A stretch of DNA of 64,000 nt from Microbacterium trichothecenolyticum (GTDB taxonomy: Bacteria; Actinomycetota; Actinomycetes; Actinomycetales; Microbacteriaceae). Positions 1-6,644 of the stretch are shown piece after piece (position 1 is the first letter of the stretch; each line of letters starts with the position of its first letter). The notes beneath the pieces were generated by a model. The model was not told the origin of the DNA. It saw only the letters and a list, made by a program, of their open reading frames with translations, and made no database searches. A program made the translations under genes and the position numbers. The DNA is taken from assembly GCF_000956465.1 (NCBI RefSeq), contig NZ_JYJA01000040.1:1-64000 (forward strand), written 5' to 3'.

Positions 1-974
1 GGGTGGGGGTGGCGGGGTGGGTCGCGGTGGCGGAGCCGGTCGTTGATGTCCTTGGCGATCGCGTCCATTCGTGCTTCCTCAGCCGCGGCGCGGATCTGCC
101 ACCCGCGGGGCTGCTGCGCGGCGAGGTGCCGGCGGGCTTCCGCGGTGCGGGTCCGGTCGGCGTAGCTGACGTCGGTGGCCAGGGTGTGCTCGATGCGGGC
201 ACGCTGGCTGTCCCGTTCGAATCGCGCCACTTCCTCCGCCGGCACCGCCGCCACCGCTTCCTCGGACAGGCCGCGGCGGCGCCGCAGCGTGGCGACCTGC
301 TCGGCCGGCCACTGCTGGGTGAAGAACGCGTCGGCCGCGGCCGTGTTGGCGCGGCGTTCCGCGGCCGGGGTGGTGTGCAGGCGACGCGGCGGCAGCCCGG
401 CGTCGACCCGGCGTTTCTCGCGTTCCTTCCAGGCCCGGTTGCTGGCGAGCACCTTGTCCCGGTTCGCGGCGTAGTAGGCCCGTCGCTTCGCTTTCTGCTC
501 CTCGGCGTGCGCGGCGTAGTAGGCGCGGGCGGCGGCGCGCTTGAGTTCCGGGTTCTCACGGTGCTCGGCCCGCAGTTTCGCGTTGCGCTCGTCCCGGTGC
601 TTTTCATACCAGCGCCGTTGGATCACCGCCCGGGCGGCACGGTAGCCTTCCGGGTCCTCGGCGAGTTTCCGCAGCCGCCATTGCCGGGTGTACTCGTGAT
701 GCTCAGCCTTGTGCGCCTCGTAGTACTTTTTCGAGCTGACCTGCCGTGCCTTCTTCCGCTGCCGCTGGACGCGCTTGCGGTCTGCGTACCGGCGGGCCTC
801 GGCACGTTTCTGCTCGGGATGTTCCGCGTCGTAGGCGGCCCGGTACTGCCGGATGTGTGCGGCGTTGCGTTGCCGCCACGCCCGCTTGTACGCGCGCTCC
901 TGCTCCGCCCGGGCCTCCCGCGTCTGCTCCTGCTTACCCTCGCGGGGCAGCGGCCCGTCTTCGGGGGTGGTCAT
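1..974 (-). CDS. Basic, YY-repeat hypothetical protein (partial, C-terminus outside window)
   Basis: The reading frame stays open from an ATG at 974 to the window edge, 324 codons without a stop. The protein is very rich in Arg, Lys, Ala and Glu. Between about residues 80 and 190 it carries irregular modules built around an aromatic pair and a basic turn, such as KKYYEAHKAE, RRWYEKHRDE, RAYYAAHAEE and RAYYAANRDK, so it is probably long helices that may bind nucleic acid. The start overlaps the stop of the glutaredoxin-like gene upstream as ATGA, making it the fourth gene of a translationally coupled operon with parA. I do not recognise the family. Similar YY-rich basic proteins occur on actinobacterial phages and plasmids, which fits the accessory setting, but no function can be given. 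Its C-terminus lies left of the window. Confidence 0.7.
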   Translation of the reverse strand, partial: MTTPEDGPLPREGKQEQTREARAEQERAYKRAWRQRNAAHIRQYRAAYDAEHPEQKRAEARRYADRKRVQRQRKKARQVSSKKYYEAHKAEHHEYTRQWRLRKLAEDPEGYRAARAVIQRRWYEKHRDERNAKLRAEHRENPELKRAAARAYYAAHAEEQKAKRRAYYAANRDKVLASNRAWKEREKRRVDAGLPPRRLHTTPAAERRANTAAADAFFTQQWPAEQVATLRRRRGLSEEAVAAVPAEEVARFERDSQRARIEHTLATDVSYADRTRTAEARRHLAAQQPRGWQIRAAAEEARMDAIAKDINDRLRHRDPPRHPH

Positions 975-1246
975 CGGCCGCTCCCCTGCTCGAGGAGACG
1001 GTGGGCGAGCTGGTCGATGAGGTCGGGACGGAACCCGGACCAGTGATGCTGCGGATCGTCGCCGACCAGCACCACCGGCGCCTCGGAGTAGCCGAGCTCG
1101 TCGGTGACGAACTCCCGGTGGGCCGCGTTGCGGTGATCGGTGAGGTCGATCACGGTGAACGGGATGTGCGCCGCGGTCAGGCACCGGCAGGTGAGCGTGC
1201 AGCGCATACACCCCGGTCCGGTCGAATACACCGTGACCGTGATCAT
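971..1246 (-). CDS. Glutaredoxin/NrdH-like thioredoxin-fold protein
   Basis: A 91-residue protein with the layout of small glutaredoxins: beta strand ITVTVYST, an active-site CMRC (Cys13 and Cys16), a helix, the strand FTVIDLTD, and a second half with the cis-Pro loop EAPVVLV. Two extra cysteines (Cys20, Cys22) follow the active site and are unusual. Redoxins of this type reduce disulfides in the cytoplasm, for example in ribonucleotide reductase. Small glutaredoxin genes are often carried by actinobacterial integrative elements and plasmids, and this one lies inside the parA operon with ATGA overlaps on both sides, so it is probably element-borne. Its target is unknown. Confidence 0.75.
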   Translation of the reverse strand: MITVTVYSTGPGCMRCTLTCRCLTAAHIPFTVIDLTDHRNAAHREFVTDELGYSEAPVVLVGDDPQHHWSGFRPDLIDQLAHRLLEQGSGR

Positions 1247-1776
1247 CGCGACACCCCCGCCCGCGCGAACACCAACCCGCCGTCAGCGACGGTGTCTGCG
1301 ATCCCCGGTGCGGCCTGTCGAGGGCCCGCGTCGACCGAAGCCGGAGCGTCGGAAACGCGCAAGTCCGGCACGCCGGAACCTTCGGACCCTCGAAGGTCGG
1401 AACTCCCGGAGTCCGTCGCATCCGCAGGTCCGGACTGCGCGACGTCGGAAGTGCGGAGGTCTCGGAGTGCCGAAGTGACGGACTTCCGCAGTTCGTCCTC
1501 GGTGGATCCGCGCAGCTCGTCGGCGTGGCTGAGGAGCAGGTCGATGGCGATGCGGATCAGCGTGTTCTCGGTGATCCGCTCTACCTTCCGGGCGCGGCGT
1601 CGCATCACCGTCCTAGCGAGCGCGGTGAGCGCCGCGTCCTGATCGGCACGGATCCGGGTGTCCTTCCGGGTGAGCCGGGCGAACATCGCGGGCTCCCGCT
1701 CCTCGACCGGCGTCTCCGCCGCAACCCGGGCACGTGCATCACCCAGGCTCGCGGCGAGGTCGATCCGCGCCATCAT
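1243..1776 (-). CDS. Ribbon-helix-helix ParB-like/centromere-binding protein downstream of parA
   Basis: The predicted protein has 177 residues, starting at the ATG at 1776 that overlaps the parA stop (TGATG). A longer frame exists upstream but runs through parA and is rejected. Residues about 35-85 hold the segment KVERITENTLIRIAIDLLL, which matches the strand and first helix of ribbon-helix-helix DNA-binding proteins. Such proteins act as the centromere-binding partner of small ParA ATPases. From about residue 95 the protein turns into a low-complexity Ser/Asp/Arg tail with an 8-residue period (DLRTSDVA, DLRGSEGS, DLRVSDAP). At DNA level this is an 8-bp array described separately. The protein probably also represses its operon. 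The DNA-binding role is inferred from position and fold. Confidence 0.75.
   Translation of the reverse strand: MMARIDLAASLGDARARVAAETPVEEREPAMFARLTRKDTRIRADQDAALTALARTVMRRRARKVERITENTLIRIAIDLLLSHADELRGSTEDELRKSVTSALRDLRTSDVAQSGPADATDSGSSDLRGSEGSGVPDLRVSDAPASVDAGPRQAAPGIADTVADGGLVFARAGVSR
1334..1494. repeat. 8-bp-phased degenerate iteron array inside the ribbon-helix-helix gene
   Basis: On the plus strand, words of the form CGGAA, CGGAC, CGGAG or CGAAG recur every 7-9 bp. Examples start at 1342, 1350, 1366, 1374, 1383, 1391, 1398, 1407, 1431, 1446, 1454, 1463, 1471 and 1479, with weaker CG-initial units filling most gaps (1358, 1414, 1423, 1438, 1487). The average spacing is 8.0 bp over about 20 units. 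The same word appears as perfect tandem 8-mers at the parA start (2432-2455). The 8-bp period is not a multiple of the codon length, which points to selection on the DNA itself. Candidate centromere (parS) or operator array for the protein encoded here. Seen directly; the role is inferred. Confidence 0.6.
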
Positions 1777-2432
1777 CACCACCTGCCCGCGAGAGCCGGG
1801 GAGAGGAGCTGGTCCAGTTCGGCGGCGATCTGGGTGATGTCCCAGATCACGCCATCGGTGCGGCGGTTGTGGCGCATGCTGCTCACCAGCTGCCCGAGCA
1901 CCGGGGCATCCGCCTGCGCCTTGTACTGCCTGAGGTGCCACCCGAACCGGGGTAGCCCGAACTCGACATCCAACAGCCGCTGCCAATGCGCCAGCTGACC
2001 CGGAACGCGCGGGTCGATCCGGTTCAGCAGCACCCCGTGCCGTAGATGCCGCGGTTCGATCAGCCGGGTCACCGTCCGCATCGTTGGGTCCACGGCGAGC
2101 GGCTCCGGCGTGAGCGGCACGATCGCATAGTCGGCGGCGTCGAGCACGGTCTCCAGCACCGCGGTGTCCTCCAGGCTTCCCGGCGTGTCGACGACGATGT
2201 AGTCATAGTCGGTGAGCTCGGTCAGCCGGCCCAGCATGTTCGGATGCTGGCTGCCCGCGAAATCGAAGGGCAGCCGGTCCCGAGCGTTCTCCGCCCACCA
2301 CACCGTCGACTGCTGCCGATCCACGTCCACCACCAGCACCCGGTGCCGGCCGGCGAGCGCCGCCCCCAGCTGCATCGCCACGGTCGTCTTCCCGACCCCG
2401 CCCTTCTGGTTGGCGACTGCGATGACCTTCAT
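1776..2432 (-). CDS. parA: ParA-family partition ATPase
   Basis: A 218-residue MinD/ParA-type P-loop ATPase. Visible motifs are the deviant Walker A KGGVGKT (residues 10-16), the DVDRQQST region after strand 2, and Walker B YIVVDTPG. The size and lack of an N-terminal HTH are typical of the small type Ib ParA proteins found on plasmids and integrative elements. These segregate DNA by a nucleotide-dependent gradient on the nucleoid together with a small centromere-binding protein, here the overlapping ribbon-helix-helix gene. The ATG at 2432 is preceded by GGAGG seven bases upstream, but that Shine-Dalgarno lies inside three tandem 8-bp repeats, so binding of the partner would block both transcription and translation start. 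Confidence 0.9.
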   Translation of the reverse strand: MKVIAVANQKGGVGKTTVAMQLGAALAGRHRVLVVDVDRQQSTVWWAENARDRLPFDFAGSQHPNMLGRLTELTDYDYIVVDTPGSLEDTAVLETVLDAADYAIVPLTPEPLAVDPTMRTVTRLIEPRHLRHGVLLNRIDPRVPGQLAHWQRLLDVEFGLPRFGWHLRQYKAQADAPVLGQLVSSMRHNRRTDGVIWDITQIAAELDQLLSPALAGRW

Positions 2433-2455
2433 CCGAACCTCCGAACCTCGGAACC
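2432..2455. repeat. Three tandem 8-bp repeats (TCCGAACC) at the parA start
   Basis: TCCGAACC occurs at 2432-2439 and 2440-2447, and TCGGAACC at 2448-2455. The first copy begins on the A of the parA start codon read on the other strand, and the second supplies the parA ribosome binding site GGAGG. This is the best-preserved part of the 8-bp repeat family that continues inside the ribbon-helix-helix gene. Likely operator and centromere units. Confidence 0.75.
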
Positions 2456-2468
2456 GTGTAATTCAGAA

Positions 2469-2511
2469 TTGACTTGACAGAAGTAAACGCTTAAAGCGTA
2501 TTGTTAGTCAA
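2469..2511. promoter_or_regulatory. Divergent promoter/operator region between parA and the 2554 gene
   Basis: This AT-rich stretch carries an inverted pair of TTGACT hexamers (2469-2474 on plus, 2506-2511 on minus) as candidate -35 elements for the two divergent units, with an overlapping TTGACA at 2474-2479. The centre is a palindrome, ACGCTT-A-AAGCGT, at 2487-2499. A -10-like TATTGT lies at 2499-2504 on plus, and a TTTACT on minus. The palindrome would sit inside both promoters, so it is a likely operator for an element-encoded repressor. Promoter calls are by eye. Confidence 0.5.
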
Positions 2512-2553
2512 GAGGTTCTGCGGAATGCGCTCGCGGTTAGGCAAACTGAGGGG

Positions 2554-3144
2554 GTGAAGGTCGACGTGAAGACACTCGAAGGCGACGAGATGACGGGGCA
2601 CGCAGCCACGCAGCCGATCGGGTCCGCGATGCGCATTGCCCCTGGCTTCGTCGCGACAACGCGCGATGAGCGTGCCGGTGTCGAGACCACGATCGAGGCC
2701 CGGTACAGCAAGGAGCGCAACCGGTACGTGATTACCACGATCATCAACCGGGCGATCCGCGCGGATGCGAGCGATTACCGAATGCGCCACACAGCACCGC
2801 AGGCGATCCTGCAGACCGCGATTCCACGCTGCATCACCGTCAAGCTTGAGGACGGCCCGGACGAGCGCTGGCTCACCGTGGCTGACCTGACGTCAGGGGA
2901 CGGACGACTCATCCCGCCGTGGATGGCGGCCGCGGTCGTCAAACGCGGCGTCAAGGAGGAACGATGGGACGTCGTGGAGCTCATCTACGGCACAGCCGCA
3001 TTGGCCGATCAGTCTCCGGTGAAGTTGGTCGCATTCGAACTGGGCGTCCCCGAACGGACCGCGCAGGACTGGATCCGCACCGCCCGCAACGCGGGACGAC
3101 TGCAGGGACTCACCGCCAATGTCGGTCGACCACTCAGTGACTAG
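2554..3144 (+). CDS. Hypothetical protein with C-terminal HTH-like segment
   Basis: The predicted protein has 196 residues. Residues about 20-100 look like a beta-rich domain (ETTIEARYSKERNRYVITTI). The end (KLVAFELGVPERTAQDWIRTARNAG, about residues 158-182) has the pattern of a helix-turn-helix, with an alternating hydrophobic helix, a turn at GV, and a recognition-like helix. It starts at a GTG; another GTG at 2566 and an ATG at 2590 are possible. It is divergent from parA across a shared palindromic promoter region and overlaps the next gene by 26 bp. I do not recognise the family. A DNA-binding role in regulating the element is plausible from the HTH-like end and position only. Confidence 0.6.
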   Translation: MKVDVKTLEGDEMTGHAATQPIGSAMRIAPGFVATTRDERAGVETTIEARYSKERNRYVITTIINRAIRADASDYRMRHTAPQAILQTAIPRCITVKLEDGPDERWLTVADLTSGDGRLIPPWMAAAVVKRGVKEERWDVVELIYGTAALADQSPVKLVAFELGVPERTAQDWIRTARNAGRLQGLTANVGRPLSD

Positions 3145-3355
3145 CGTCACCACGAACGGTCAAACCGTTGTCGCGGTCGACCACAACACCGCTGCAGCCG
3201 CGCTCGGACTCAGCCCGTCACGTCTCCGACACCATGTCCGGCTCGGCGACATCACGCCTCACTTCTCCGGCACGAAACCCCTGTACCTCATCTCCGAGCT
3301 TGAGAAGTTCGTCGAGCGACTGCCTACGCATCCGGAGCACCTGACCTCGGCATAG
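3119..3355 (+). CDS. Small HTH protein, excisionase/MerR-like
   Basis: A 78-residue protein whose core (TAAAALGLSPSRLRHHVRLG, about residues 28-47, followed by the wing-like DITPHFSGTKPLYLISELEKFV) matches the winged-helix layout of HTH_17 and excisionase-type proteins. In those, a short helix-turn-helix is followed by a hairpin and an ISELEKF helix. It overlaps the end of the upstream gene and lies about 200 bp before tRNA-Gly, where excisionases or transfer regulators of integrative elements are often found. No integrase is visible beside it, so the excisionase role is only a possibility. Confidence 0.6.
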   Translation: MSVDHSVTSVTTNGQTVVAVDHNTAAAALGLSPSRLRHHVRLGDITPHFSGTKPLYLISELEKFVERLPTHPEHLTSA

Positions 3356-3362
3356 CCAGCTG

Positions 3363-3406
3363 GCGCGAATGCCCAGGCACCGATCTCGGCGTCTGGGCAT
3401 TCGCGC
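3363..3406. terminator. Hairpin downstream of the HTH gene
   Basis: Perfect 14-bp stem GCGCGAATGCCCAG (3363-3376) pairing with CTGGGCATTCGCGC (3393-3406), with a 16-nt loop. It starts 7 bp after the stop of the small HTH gene. There is no T-tract, as is common for hairpin terminators in high-GC actinobacteria. Confidence 0.65.
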
Positions 3407-3524
3407 TGCGGTCCGGGCCAATGACGCAAAGCCGCGCGGCGGCGGGACTGCTGGCTAGTATGGAGTCGTGGCGCGCGTTCATCGCACGCCATGCTTATGT
3501 GAACACCAATGTGTACACCTGGCC

Positions 3525-3553
3525 TTGACGGGAAGGCGACTTCCCAGTAATTT
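3525..3553 (+). promoter_or_regulatory. Promoter of tRNA-Gly
   Basis: TTGACG (3525-3530) and TAATTT (3548-3553) are separated by 17 bp. Transcription would begin around 3560, only a few bases before the mature tRNA 5' end at 3563. Confidence 0.65.
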
Positions 3554-3562
3554 CAAGGCATC

Positions 3563-3636
3563 GGGGCTGTAGTTCAATGGCAGAACTTCTGCTTCCCAAG
3601 CAGACAGCGCGGGTTCGATTCCCGTCAGCCCCTCCA
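3563..3636 (+). tRNA. tRNA-Gly (anticodon CCC)
   Basis: Complete cloverleaf: acceptor GGGGCTG pairs perfectly with CAGCCCC, followed by discriminator T and an encoded CCA. The anticodon stem TCTGC/GCAGA closes the loop TTCCCAA with CCC in the middle. The T-stem GCGGG/CCCGT closes TTCGATT. The last A of CCA (3636) is also the A of the ATG of the following gene. The gene lies at the border of the accessory region, but no second copy of its 3' end is seen in the window to prove an attachment site. Confidence 0.95.
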
Positions 3637-5612
3637 TGTCTCCCGCGATCGCCGCCCACGAGTACTCGCCCTGGGATTTCTGGAGCGAAGCGAGTCCGTC
3701 CGAGCGCGAAGCGCAGCTGCTCCTCCAGCAGACCGTCGTCTCCGGCCGCCCCGACCACGAGCTCGGCGACCAGTGCTTCCTCTCCGAGCTCGCTTCGATC
3801 GACAACGACTCGCTGCGCCTCGGCGACCGCACGTACGTCGCGGCGGGCGCTTACCTCACCGGCGACCTCCGTGCCGGGGCCGACTGCAGCATCAACCCGT
3901 ACACGGTGATCCGCGGTCGCGTCACGATGGGCGACGGCGTGCGGATCGGTGCCCACACCTCGATCCTCGGTTTCAACCACTCGATGGAGTCGGGCACGCC
4001 TGTCTTCCGCCAGCCGCTGACCTCCAAGGGAATCGAGATCGGCGACGACGTGTGGATCGGCTCGCACGTCGTGATCCTCGACGGCGTCCGTGTCGGGTCG
4101 CACTCCGTGCTCGCCGCCAGCGCGGTCGTCACCAAGGACGTTCCGGCAGGTGCCGTCGTCGGCGGGAATCCCGCGCGGTTCATCCGCTGGCGCGTCGAGC
4201 CCGACGACACCGGAGTCCACCCCGATGCGGCGGCGGATGCTGCCGCCCGGGGCACCGAGGGCCGGCCCGACTCCCCCGAACCGCGCGAGCCTGTGGAGAC
4301 GCCGCCGGCAGTGCTCGCGGCGCTGGCGTCGGCCGCGTCGGAGGCCGCGGACTCGCCCGAGCTCCGGTCCGTGCCCGAGTCCGATCCCGAGTCCGAACCC
4401 GCGCCGGACGCAGAACTCCCGCCCGATGCCGACCCCACTCACACGCCGTCCCGCGCCCCCGCGCCCGGCGGCCCGACCGCAGCGCCGAACACCGTCTTGA
4501 CCGCCGTCGGCGCCTCGACCGGGAGCGATGACGTCACCGGCCTGGCCGAACGCATCGCCGAACTGGCGGCGCGCGCGAGGGACGAGGCATCCGTCGTCCT
4601 GCAACGCACGTGGAACGACGACCTCGGACTCTTCACGGACCGCCCCGGCGCCGCCCCTACCGTACGCGCTCAGGCCGACGCGATCGAGATCGCGGATCTC
4701 CTGCTCGGCAAGGCGCCGCCGCAGGCGTCGGTCGAGGCGCAGATCCGCCGACTGCAGGGCTGGCAGGATGCCACGACCGGCGCGGTCGCTCCCCTCGATG
4801 CGGACGGGCGTCAGCAGGCGGGCCTCGGCTTCTCCCACGGCGACGTCGCCTATCACGTGCTGAGCACGGGCTACGCGCTCGATCTGCTGGGATCGGCATT
4901 TCCCGCTCCTCTCACGTGGGTGACCGCGGCGACCCCCGAACGTGTCGTCGAGTTCTGCGGGAGTCTGCCGTGGGCCACCGACGCGTGGGGCGCCGGACAC
5001 CACATCGACGGATTCGGCACCGCGATTCTGTGGACGAAGCGTGCGGGGCATCCGATTCCGGCGGGTGTGGAGGAGGCGCTGTTCGGCTGGCTGCTGCTCA
5101 ACACCGACCCGCAGACCGGCATGTGGGGTTCGGCCACGCCCGACCGCGGGAATCTCCCCGTCGTGAATGGGTTCTACCGCGCCTCGCGCGGCACGTTCGC
5201 GCAGTTCGGCGTGCCGCTCCCCCACCCCGACCGCGTGATCGACACGGTGCTGCGCCACGCCCGCGACCCGCGGTGGTTCGCACCGGGCGCCCGCAACGCG
5301 TGCAACGTGCTCGACGTCGCGCACCCGCTGTGGCTCGCGCGCGGCACCGGCTACCGCGACGACGAGGTGCGAGAGCTGGCCGCGCGCCTGCTCTCCGACG
5401 CCCTGGCGACGTGGGTGCCCGGCGCCGGGTTCTCGTTCCGCGAGCCGAGCCCCGCGGCGCGCGGTCTCATCGAGACCGAGCCGGGACTGCAGGGCACCGA
5501 GATGTGGCTCGCGATCCTCTGGTACCTCGCCGACCTCGCCGGAGTCTCCGATGCGCTCGGCTACCGGCCCCGCGGCGTGCACCGGCCGGAGCCCGCCGCC
5601 ACACTGCGGTAG
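3636..5612 (+). CDS. Hexapeptide-repeat acyltransferase fused to an alpha-helical toroid-like domain
   Basis: The predicted protein has 658 residues. Residues about 60-186 form a left-handed beta-helix acyltransferase with imperfect hexapeptide repeats (MGDGVRIGAHTSIL, GIEIGDDVWIGSHVVIL, AGAVVGGNPA) and an FNHS motif that could supply the catalytic His. A Pro/Ala/Asp/Glu linker (about 190-290) leads to a helical domain (about 295-645) that resembles alpha/alpha-barrel proteins (GHHIDGFGTAILW, NPQ-like turns, regular helix pairs). The ATG at 3636 is the only early start and keeps the N-terminal YSPWDFW. It has no Shine-Dalgarno and no -10 box of its own, and it overlaps the tRNA by one base, so it is probably read from the tRNA promoter. 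Role may be O-acetylation of a sugar or envelope polymer; the substrate is unknown. Confidence 0.8.
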   Translation: MSPAIAAHEYSPWDFWSEASPSEREAQLLLQQTVVSGRPDHELGDQCFLSELASIDNDSLRLGDRTYVAAGAYLTGDLRAGADCSINPYTVIRGRVTMGDGVRIGAHTSILGFNHSMESGTPVFRQPLTSKGIEIGDDVWIGSHVVILDGVRVGSHSVLAASAVVTKDVPAGAVVGGNPARFIRWRVEPDDTGVHPDAAADAAARGTEGRPDSPEPREPVETPPAVLAALASAASEAADSPELRSVPESDPESEPAPDAELPPDADPTHTPSRAPAPGGPTAAPNTVLTAVGASTGSDDVTGLAERIAELAARARDEASVVLQRTWNDDLGLFTDRPGAAPTVRAQADAIEIADLLLGKAPPQASVEAQIRRLQGWQDATTGAVAPLDADGRQQAGLGFSHGDVAYHVLSTGYALDLLGSAFPAPLTWVTAATPERVVEFCGSLPWATDAWGAGHHIDGFGTAILWTKRAGHPIPAGVEEALFGWLLLNTDPQTGMWGSATPDRGNLPVVNGFYRASRGTFAQFGVPLPHPDRVIDTVLRHARDPRWFAPGARNACNVLDVAHPLWLARGTGYRDDEVRELAARLLSDALATWVPGAGFSFREPSPAARGLIETEPGLQGTEMWLAILWYLADLAGVSDALGYRPRGVHRPEPAATLR

Positions 5613-5759
5613 GCCGCACCGCGCCGTACCGGCGAGAGGAGGCCCGGTCGCAGCCGGCGACGGTGAAGCGGCAGCGCGCATGCCGGGCGTGTGGATATCC
5701 GGATGCCGCGGCCCGCAGCATCCGTGACGATCGAGGTGCTCCGCGAGTAGGGTCGAGCG

Positions 5760-6545
5760 ATGCGCGCGATCCCCGACAGTCTCGACGCGGTGGTCGTCAG
5801 CGAGATCGACCGGCGCCTGGAATCCGTCGCGGCGGAGCACGGCGTGCGGATCCCGTGGGCCATCGAGAGCGGCAGCCGGGCGTGGGGGTTCCCCTCGCCC
5901 GACAGCGACTACGACTGCCGGTTCCTGTTCGTGGGGCGACGCGAGCGCTACCTCACGCTGTGGCCCGCACGCGACGTGATCGAGACGCCGCTGGACAAGG
6001 TCTTCGACGTCAACGGCTGGGACCTGGCCAAGGCGCTCACGCTGATGGCGCGGGGCAACGCCACGCCGATCGAGTGGCTGCGCTCGCCCATCGTCTACGG
6101 CGGCGACACCGCGTTCCGCGACGAGCTGCTGGCGTACGCGGCCGCCGTCGTGGAGCGCGGTGCGATCTCCCGCCACTACCTCCATGTGGCGCGGCGCCAG
6201 CAGACGGGAACGCAGACCCTGAAGCGGTTCTTCTACGTGCTGCGCCCGGCCGCCGCGCTGCGGTGGCTCGCCGACCACCCGGGTGACCCCGTGCCGCCGA
6301 TGGATCTGCCGACGCTGCTATCCGAGACCACGGTGTCGGATGAGATCCGGGATGCCGCCGCCGACCTCATCGCCCTCAAGTCGGTGACGCGCGAACTGGG
6401 CTCTGGAGAGGCACCCGCGGTGCTCGCGCGCTTCGCCGCGCAAGAACTGGAACACGCGGAGGCGCTCGAGGGCGTGGCGCCGGTGCGGGATCAGCGCAAG
6501 GTGCGAGAGCAGGCGGACGAGCTGTTCCGGCGGATCGTGGGCTGA
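5760..6545 (+). CDS. Pol-beta superfamily nucleotidyltransferase (RlaP/YcgL type, COG3541)
   Basis: A 261-residue protein with the nucleotidyltransferase signature GSRAWGF (residues 38-44) followed by DSDYD (48-52), the metal-binding acidic pair of the DNA polymerase beta superfamily. The rest, with AKALTLMARGNATPIEWLRSP and a helical C-terminus containing LKRFFYVLRP, fits the COG3541 family, some members of which are linked to RNA ligases. Its nucleotide and target are unknown. The start is leaderless: TAGGGT at 5748-5753 lies exactly 6 nt before the ATG and no Shine-Dalgarno is present. No partner RNA ligase is seen nearby. Confidence 0.8.
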   Translation: MRAIPDSLDAVVVSEIDRRLESVAAEHGVRIPWAIESGSRAWGFPSPDSDYDCRFLFVGRRERYLTLWPARDVIETPLDKVFDVNGWDLAKALTLMARGNATPIEWLRSPIVYGGDTAFRDELLAYAAAVVERGAISRHYLHVARRQQTGTQTLKRFFYVLRPAAALRWLADHPGDPVPPMDLPTLLSETTVSDEIRDAAADLIALKSVTRELGSGEAPAVLARFAAQELEHAEALEGVAPVRDQRKVREQADELFRRIVG

Positions 6546-6644
6546 CGCGGGCGGATCTGCGCGCCGCTTCGAACTGTGTTCCTCGGCGTCCGGAGATCAC
6601 CGGCAGCGCCGACGGATGTCGGAGGTCATTCGTATATTTGTTCT

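Noticed and set aside
3468..3572. Short frame with CLCEHQC that ends inside tRNA-Gly
   Set aside because: Only 34 codons, overlaps the tRNA and its promoter, and has no ribosome binding site.
3563..3636. tRNA-Gly as attachment site of the accessory region
   Set aside because: No second copy of the tRNA 3' end and no integrase are visible, and the accessory genes lie on the 5' side of the tRNA. The idea stays open beyond the window but is not supported here.
3495..6278. 927-codon open frame on the minus strand opposite the acyltransferase and nucleotidyltransferase genes
   Set aside because: Arg/His/Gly-rich translation without any domain; it is antisense to two well-supported genes and arises from high GC at third positions.
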